Source: Cytophagaceae bacterium ABcell3
Lineage (GTDB): Bacteria > Bacteroidota > Bacteroidia > Cytophagales > Cytophagaceae
NCBI GenBank assembly: GCA_030913385.1
Contig: CP133159.1
Span: 1,882,584 to 1,946,583, forward strand
Length of the DNA stretch: 64,000 nt
Direction of reading: 5' to 3'
Each line of letters begins with the position of its first letter. Position 1 is the stretch's first letter. The notes under the pieces were generated by a model. It did no database searches, was not told the DNA's origin, and saw only the letters and a list, made by a program, of their open reading frames with translations. Positions 60,897-64,000 of this stretch are shown one piece after another. A program made the position numbers and the translations under genes.

Positions 60897-62348
60897 TTAT
60901 TTCGGCTGTCTCATTTCTAGAGGTGTGTCTAGTAAAGGTTCATCTTCGTCTTTTTCCAGTAGCCTGTCCAGTAAGTCGCCTAATTGCTCTACATCTATCC
61001 TTTTGGCAACAATTTCTTTGTTTTCATCCAGAAGGTAAATAATAGGAGTGCTGTTGATGTCGTATGTTTTTCTAAAGTTTGTCTGGTTATACGGATCCGT
61101 TACGTTTATCCAGTCAAGTTTATTGTCTTCTATGTATTTTTTCCATTGCTCTTCGTCTGGATCCAAGCATACGGCAAATGTTTCGATCTTGTCTTTCAAA
61201 CGGGTACGCAAGTCGCGAAGCTTAGGGGTTACCTTCTTGCAATGGCCACAATTAGGGTCGTAAAAGTAAATAATGGTATATTTTTTATCTACCCCATGTA
61301 GTGATTTTATATTTCCATTTATATCTCTCATTTTTAACTCCGGCGCTTTTTTGCCGATTAATATTGGCTTGAGTTTTTTGGCCTTGTCCACGATTCTTGC
61401 CGTTTGTGCCGAGTCTAACCAGTAAGCTTGGTTGGTTTTATAATACTTGTCTGCCAAATGGACAAAGACTTTGTCTGCCCCCATTAGCTTGGATGTTTCT
61501 ATATTATATGTAACATAGAAAACGGTGTATTTGAATAGCTCTTTGTTGGCTCTTGATTTCTCTATAAGATAATCAGCGGCAGCTATCAAGGAGTCTGGGT
61601 ACTGAAGGGTAAGTTTCTCAAAGTACTGCTTTATTTTGCCGTGATACACCGGCGTCCTAAGGATTCTGTCATCTGTAAAGTCAATATTGTCAAAGAAGTG
61701 CTCTTTGTAGTATTTGAATTTAAATGTAGAGTCAACTTTCCCATTTTCTAATAGGGGAGGCTCTGGTACTTCAGGGTCTTTCATGCCACGGAAGACCGTT
61801 GCCAGAAAAGAATCAGGGTATTCTTTGATATAATTGTCTCTAAACTCGTTTATTTCCCGTTCAACTTCACCTAGTTGTTCTCTTAGTTCCTGAATCTGTG
61901 GGTTATCTTCTTGGTCTTTAATTTTTTCTAACTCTTTCCTGACCTTGTCTGCCTCCCTGCCTTTTTTGTTCACATACCTCAGGTATTCATAAAACAGGGT
62001 ATTTTCTTTTGAGTTGGAAAACTTCATGTTTTTGACATAGTCAGAAGTGTCAGTTTCCAATGAAAAGAACTGGTCATTGATGAGAATTTCGAAGTAGTTT
62101 TTGGCAGGAAGTACTACCATATAAATACCGCCAGGCAGTTTCTCTTTTCCTTGAAAAAACATGTTGCCTTTTGAGTCTACTTGTGCCGTGTCCTTTAGGT
62201 ACTGCTTATCGCCATAGTGGTAGGCCAGGTAGCAAACGGTATCTTTTAACCCCTTGATACGGGCTTTGATTTTATACCCTTCTTTTTCAGCGGCAGTGGC
62301 TTGAAGGATAATTAAAGAGAAGATGAAAGTTGATAAAAATCTTTTCAT
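60897..62348 (-). CDS. Exported TlpA-like thioredoxin-domain protein
   Basis: This 483-residue protein has a signal peptide (MKRFLSTFIFSLIILQATAA), an N-terminal beta-rich DUF4369-like domain (~22-120), a charged coiled coil (~125-175), a helical middle region (DUF5106-like) and a C-terminal TlpA/AhpC-type thioredoxin domain (~330-460). The redox site is CGHC in FYDPNCGHCKKVTP, and the cis-Pro is in INSTPIIYL. It probably handles disulfides in the periplasm. Such multidomain forms are common in Bacteroidota. Confidence 0.85.
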   Translation of the reverse strand: MKRFLSTFIFSLIILQATAAEKEGYKIKARIKGLKDTVCYLAYHYGDKQYLKDTAQVDSKGNMFFQGKEKLPGGIYMVVLPAKNYFEILINDQFFSLETDTSDYVKNMKFSNSKENTLFYEYLRYVNKKGREADKVRKELEKIKDQEDNPQIQELREQLGEVEREINEFRDNYIKEYPDSFLATVFRGMKDPEVPEPPLLENGKVDSTFKFKYYKEHFFDNIDFTDDRILRTPVYHGKIKQYFEKLTLQYPDSLIAAADYLIEKSRANKELFKYTVFYVTYNIETSKLMGADKVFVHLADKYYKTNQAYWLDSAQTARIVDKAKKLKPILIGKKAPELKMRDINGNIKSLHGVDKKYTIIYFYDPNCGHCKKVTPKLRDLRTRLKDKIETFAVCLDPDEEQWKKYIEDNKLDWINVTDPYNQTNFRKTYDINSTPIIYLLDENKEIVAKRIDVEQLGDLLDRLLEKDEDEPLLDTPLEMRQPK

Positions 62349-62488
62349 TGTTAGGATATTTTATTCATAGGGATGCAAAATTAATATACTTTTTTAATGA
62401 TTGTTAATCTTATTTCCCCGATATGGGTTAATAACGAAAAAAAATTGTGCTTATTTACTTTTTAGGTAAATCAGGCCTATGTTTTTTG

Positions 62489-62496
62489 TATTTTTG
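62489..62496 (+). promoter_or_regulatory. -7 promoter element for menA
   Basis: TATTTTTG fits TANNTTTG, and the start codon at 62517 follows 20 bases later, so the leader would be short. No exact TTTG is seen at the -33 position. Confidence 0.45.
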
Positions 62497-62516
62497 CAAA
62501 AAAATAATTTCACGTT

Positions 62517-63416
62517 TTGAAGGTTAAAGTTTGGATTTCGGCTTTCCGTCTTCGTACCCTGCCTTTGTCTTTGTCCAGCATAGGCATGGGAAGCATACTG
62601 GCATGGTTTTACGGTAGTTTTAGCGGAAGTGTTTTTACGTTGGCGCTTTTGACTACGGTTTTTTTGCAAGTTTTGTCTAATCTCGCAAATGACTATGGCG
62701 ATTATCAACACGGAGCAGATAATACAAGTAGGGTAGGGCCTGCACGGGCAGTCCAAAGTGGAAGCATCTCGCCAGGCGCTATGAAAAAAGGTATTTTTGT
62801 TTTTGCACTTCTGTCTCTTGTTTCAGGTATTTCCTTGTTGCTTGTCAGCCTGTCATTGTCTATATCTTTTTTGATTATGCTAATGATCGGTTTGCTGGCT
62901 ATTGCAGCGGCTATTAAGTATACTGCTGGCAAAAAGCCTTATGGGTACGCTGGGCTAGGAGATATCTCTGTATTTTGTTTTTTTGGTATAGCAGGAGTTT
63001 TGGGTACATTTTTCCTTCATTCCGGCTATGTTACATGGCTGATTCTGCTCCCGGCAGCTTCTTGTGGCTTATTTGCTGTAGGGGTGTTGAATTTGAATAA
63101 TATGAGGGATGCAGAGTCTGATGAGCCTGTAGGTAAAAAGACTATTCCTGTGAGGCTGGGGCCTGAAAAATCAGTTGCTTATCATGTTACCCTTATTTCA
63201 CTTGGGGTTATTTTAAGTATTGTTTTTGTTGGAATGGTTGGGTACTCTTATTGGCAATGGCTGTTTGTATTGGCCACGCCTTTGTTTATTAAAAATATTT
63301 TGGCTGCTGTCAAATATAAGAAAGGGGGCAAGCTAGATCCTTATTTGCGCCAGTTAGCAATTTCTACTTTCTTTTTCGTACTTATTTTTAGTGCCGGTTT
63401 TTTGTTTGCTGGCTAA
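62517..63416 (+). CDS. menA: 1,4-dihydroxy-2-naphthoate polyprenyltransferase
   Basis: The protein has 299 residues with a TTG start chosen because no ATG fits before the conserved ISAFRLRTLPLSLSSI. It is a UbiA-family membrane prenyltransferase with eight to nine helices. The first Asp-rich motif is NDYGDYQHGAD and the second is NNMRDAESDEPVGKKT, both binding Mg-diphosphate. It attaches the polyprenyl chain in menaquinone synthesis at the inner membrane. No other men genes are inside the window. Confidence 0.93.
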   Translation: MKVKVWISAFRLRTLPLSLSSIGMGSILAWFYGSFSGSVFTLALLTTVFLQVLSNLANDYGDYQHGADNTSRVGPARAVQSGSISPGAMKKGIFVFALLSLVSGISLLLVSLSLSISFLIMLMIGLLAIAAAIKYTAGKKPYGYAGLGDISVFCFFGIAGVLGTFFLHSGYVTWLILLPAASCGLFAVGVLNLNNMRDAESDEPVGKKTIPVRLGPEKSVAYHVTLISLGVILSIVFVGMVGYSYWQWLFVLATPLFIKNILAAVKYKKGGKLDPYLRQLAISTFFFVLIFSAGFLFAG

Positions 63417-63489
63417 GATGGCTTCCTAGACAATGGTTTTTTATTTAATTTTTCTTTATTTAGTATAAGTAAAATAGTTATTGGGTAAT

Positions 63490-64000
63490 ATGTCCGCAGA
63501 TTTGAAAAACTTAGCTGGAAAGATTGCAATAGTTACCGGTGGGGCTGATGGTATTGGTAAAAAAGCTGTTGAGTTTCTTGCCGGAAGCTGTGATAAAGTA
63601 GTGATTTGGGACATAGATGAGGAAAAAGGCCAAAAACTTGCCGAAGAGCTGGGAAAGGATAATGTGATGTTTTGTCATGTTGATACGACTAAATATGTTT
63701 CGGTGGAGGAAGCCGCCAAGGTGGTCTTTGGTAAGTTTGGTCGCATAGATGTTTTGATAAACAATGCGGGCATTACACGTTGTGCTACATTGACAAAAAT
63801 GACTACTGAACAGTGGCAGCAAATCATCGATGTCAATTTAACAGGCGTGTTCAATTGTACCAAAGTGGTTGCTTCTTATATGGTTCAAGGTGAATTTGGA
63901 AGGATTATCAATGTTTGTTCTTTGGCTGGGATATATGGAAGTGTGGGACAAACAAATTACTCTGCCACGAAATCAGGAGTTATAGGAATTACAAAAGTGT
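63490..64000 (+). CDS. Short-chain dehydrogenase/reductase, FabG-like (3' end outside window)
   Basis: The first 170 residues are present. TGGADGIG (NADP-binding), NNAG (residues ~90-93), the catalytic Ser in VCSLAG and Y-x3-K in NYSATKSG are all visible, so the catalytic part is complete. The pattern fits 3-oxoacyl-ACP reductases, but many SDRs share it. It follows menA by 73 bases on the same strand. Confidence 0.9.
   Translation, partial: MSADLKNLAGKIAIVTGGADGIGKKAVEFLAGSCDKVVIWDIDEEKGQKLAEELGKDNVMFCHVDTTKYVSVEEAAKVVFGKFGRIDVLINNAGITRCATLTKMTTEQWQQIIDVNLTGVFNCTKVVASYMVQGEFGRIINVCSLAGIYGSVGQTNYSATKSGVIGITKV

Overview
The window looks like a chromosome segment from a member of the Bacteroidota, most likely a Cytophagales-type organism. 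The evidence is: PorP/SprF and PorE-like proteins of the type IX secretion/gliding machinery; the promoter signature TTTG-N19-TANNTTTG (two exact cases, at 42033-42063 and 53685-53715); many signal peptides ending in AQ; a SufBCDS-SufE-DUF59-bacilliredoxin operon; MenA; DUF4199; and low-GC coding sequence with abundant hairpin-rich intergenic repeats.

Layout. 0-2.2 kb: the C-terminal part of an M20 peptidase, then two damaged genes (a HIRAN protein with a frameshifted tail and a UVR-motif protein with an in-frame amber stop). 2.3-10.8 kb: three loci of a GC-rich palindromic repeat (family A) around an IS3-family element, a two-gene TPR operon and an APC permease. 10.8-16 kb: a signalling operon with a 1222-residue hybrid histidine kinase ending in an Hpt domain, a CheY-like regulator, a small unknown protein and a PhnP-like metallo-hydrolase. 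16-26 kb: a glycosyltransferase, a surface-repeat protein, an MscS channel, tRNA-Leu(GAG), FolE and PTPS/QueD, a CysH-type reductase, a sugar epimerase and a FucP-like transporter. 26-29.3 kb: a PAS histidine kinase cut in two by an ISAs1-family element; its 18-bp inverted repeats and 10-bp target duplication are intact, so the original reading frame can be rebuilt exactly. 29.5-35.6 kb: the suf operon with a PerR/Fur-type palindrome in its promoter. 35.7-41.4 kb: a TetR - ABC protein - HlyD - TolC export operon whose ABC ATPase is degenerate. 41.5-43.2 kb: an Lrp/AsnC regulator and a five-copy array of tRNA-like RNAs. 43.2-50.5 kb: an outer-membrane barrel, an aminotransferase, a serine-biosynthesis operon (a SerB-SerA fusion plus a class V aminotransferase) and a thioredoxin-reductase-like protein. 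50.7-64 kb: two small paralogues, a thioredoxin, AcpH-like, TerB-like, DUF4199 and M23 peptidase genes, the PorP/PorE-like pair, YdcF, a TlpA-like thioredoxin protein, MenA and a truncated SDR.

The most unusual item is the array at 42033-43160. A consensus promoter drives a leader hairpin and five nearly identical 146-148 nt units. Each unit has a complete tRNA frame: a 7-bp acceptor stem, a D arm, an anticodon arm with GUC, a TTCGAAT T-loop and discriminator G. Each also has a 77-79 nt variable region folding into an extended arm. One base pair of that arm passes through A-U, G-U and G-C in successive copies, so selection is acting on the structure. A strong intrinsic terminator closes the unit. 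The units carry most aspartate identity elements but have pyrimidine 37 and a class II-like body. I know of no described RNA with this architecture.

Three families of dispersed non-coding repeats (A at 2.3/8.05/10.5 kb, B at 21.2/29.4/58.0 kb, C at 24.5/45.3/54.3 kb) fill most of the longer gaps. All function calls are from reading the sequence; no database search was possible.
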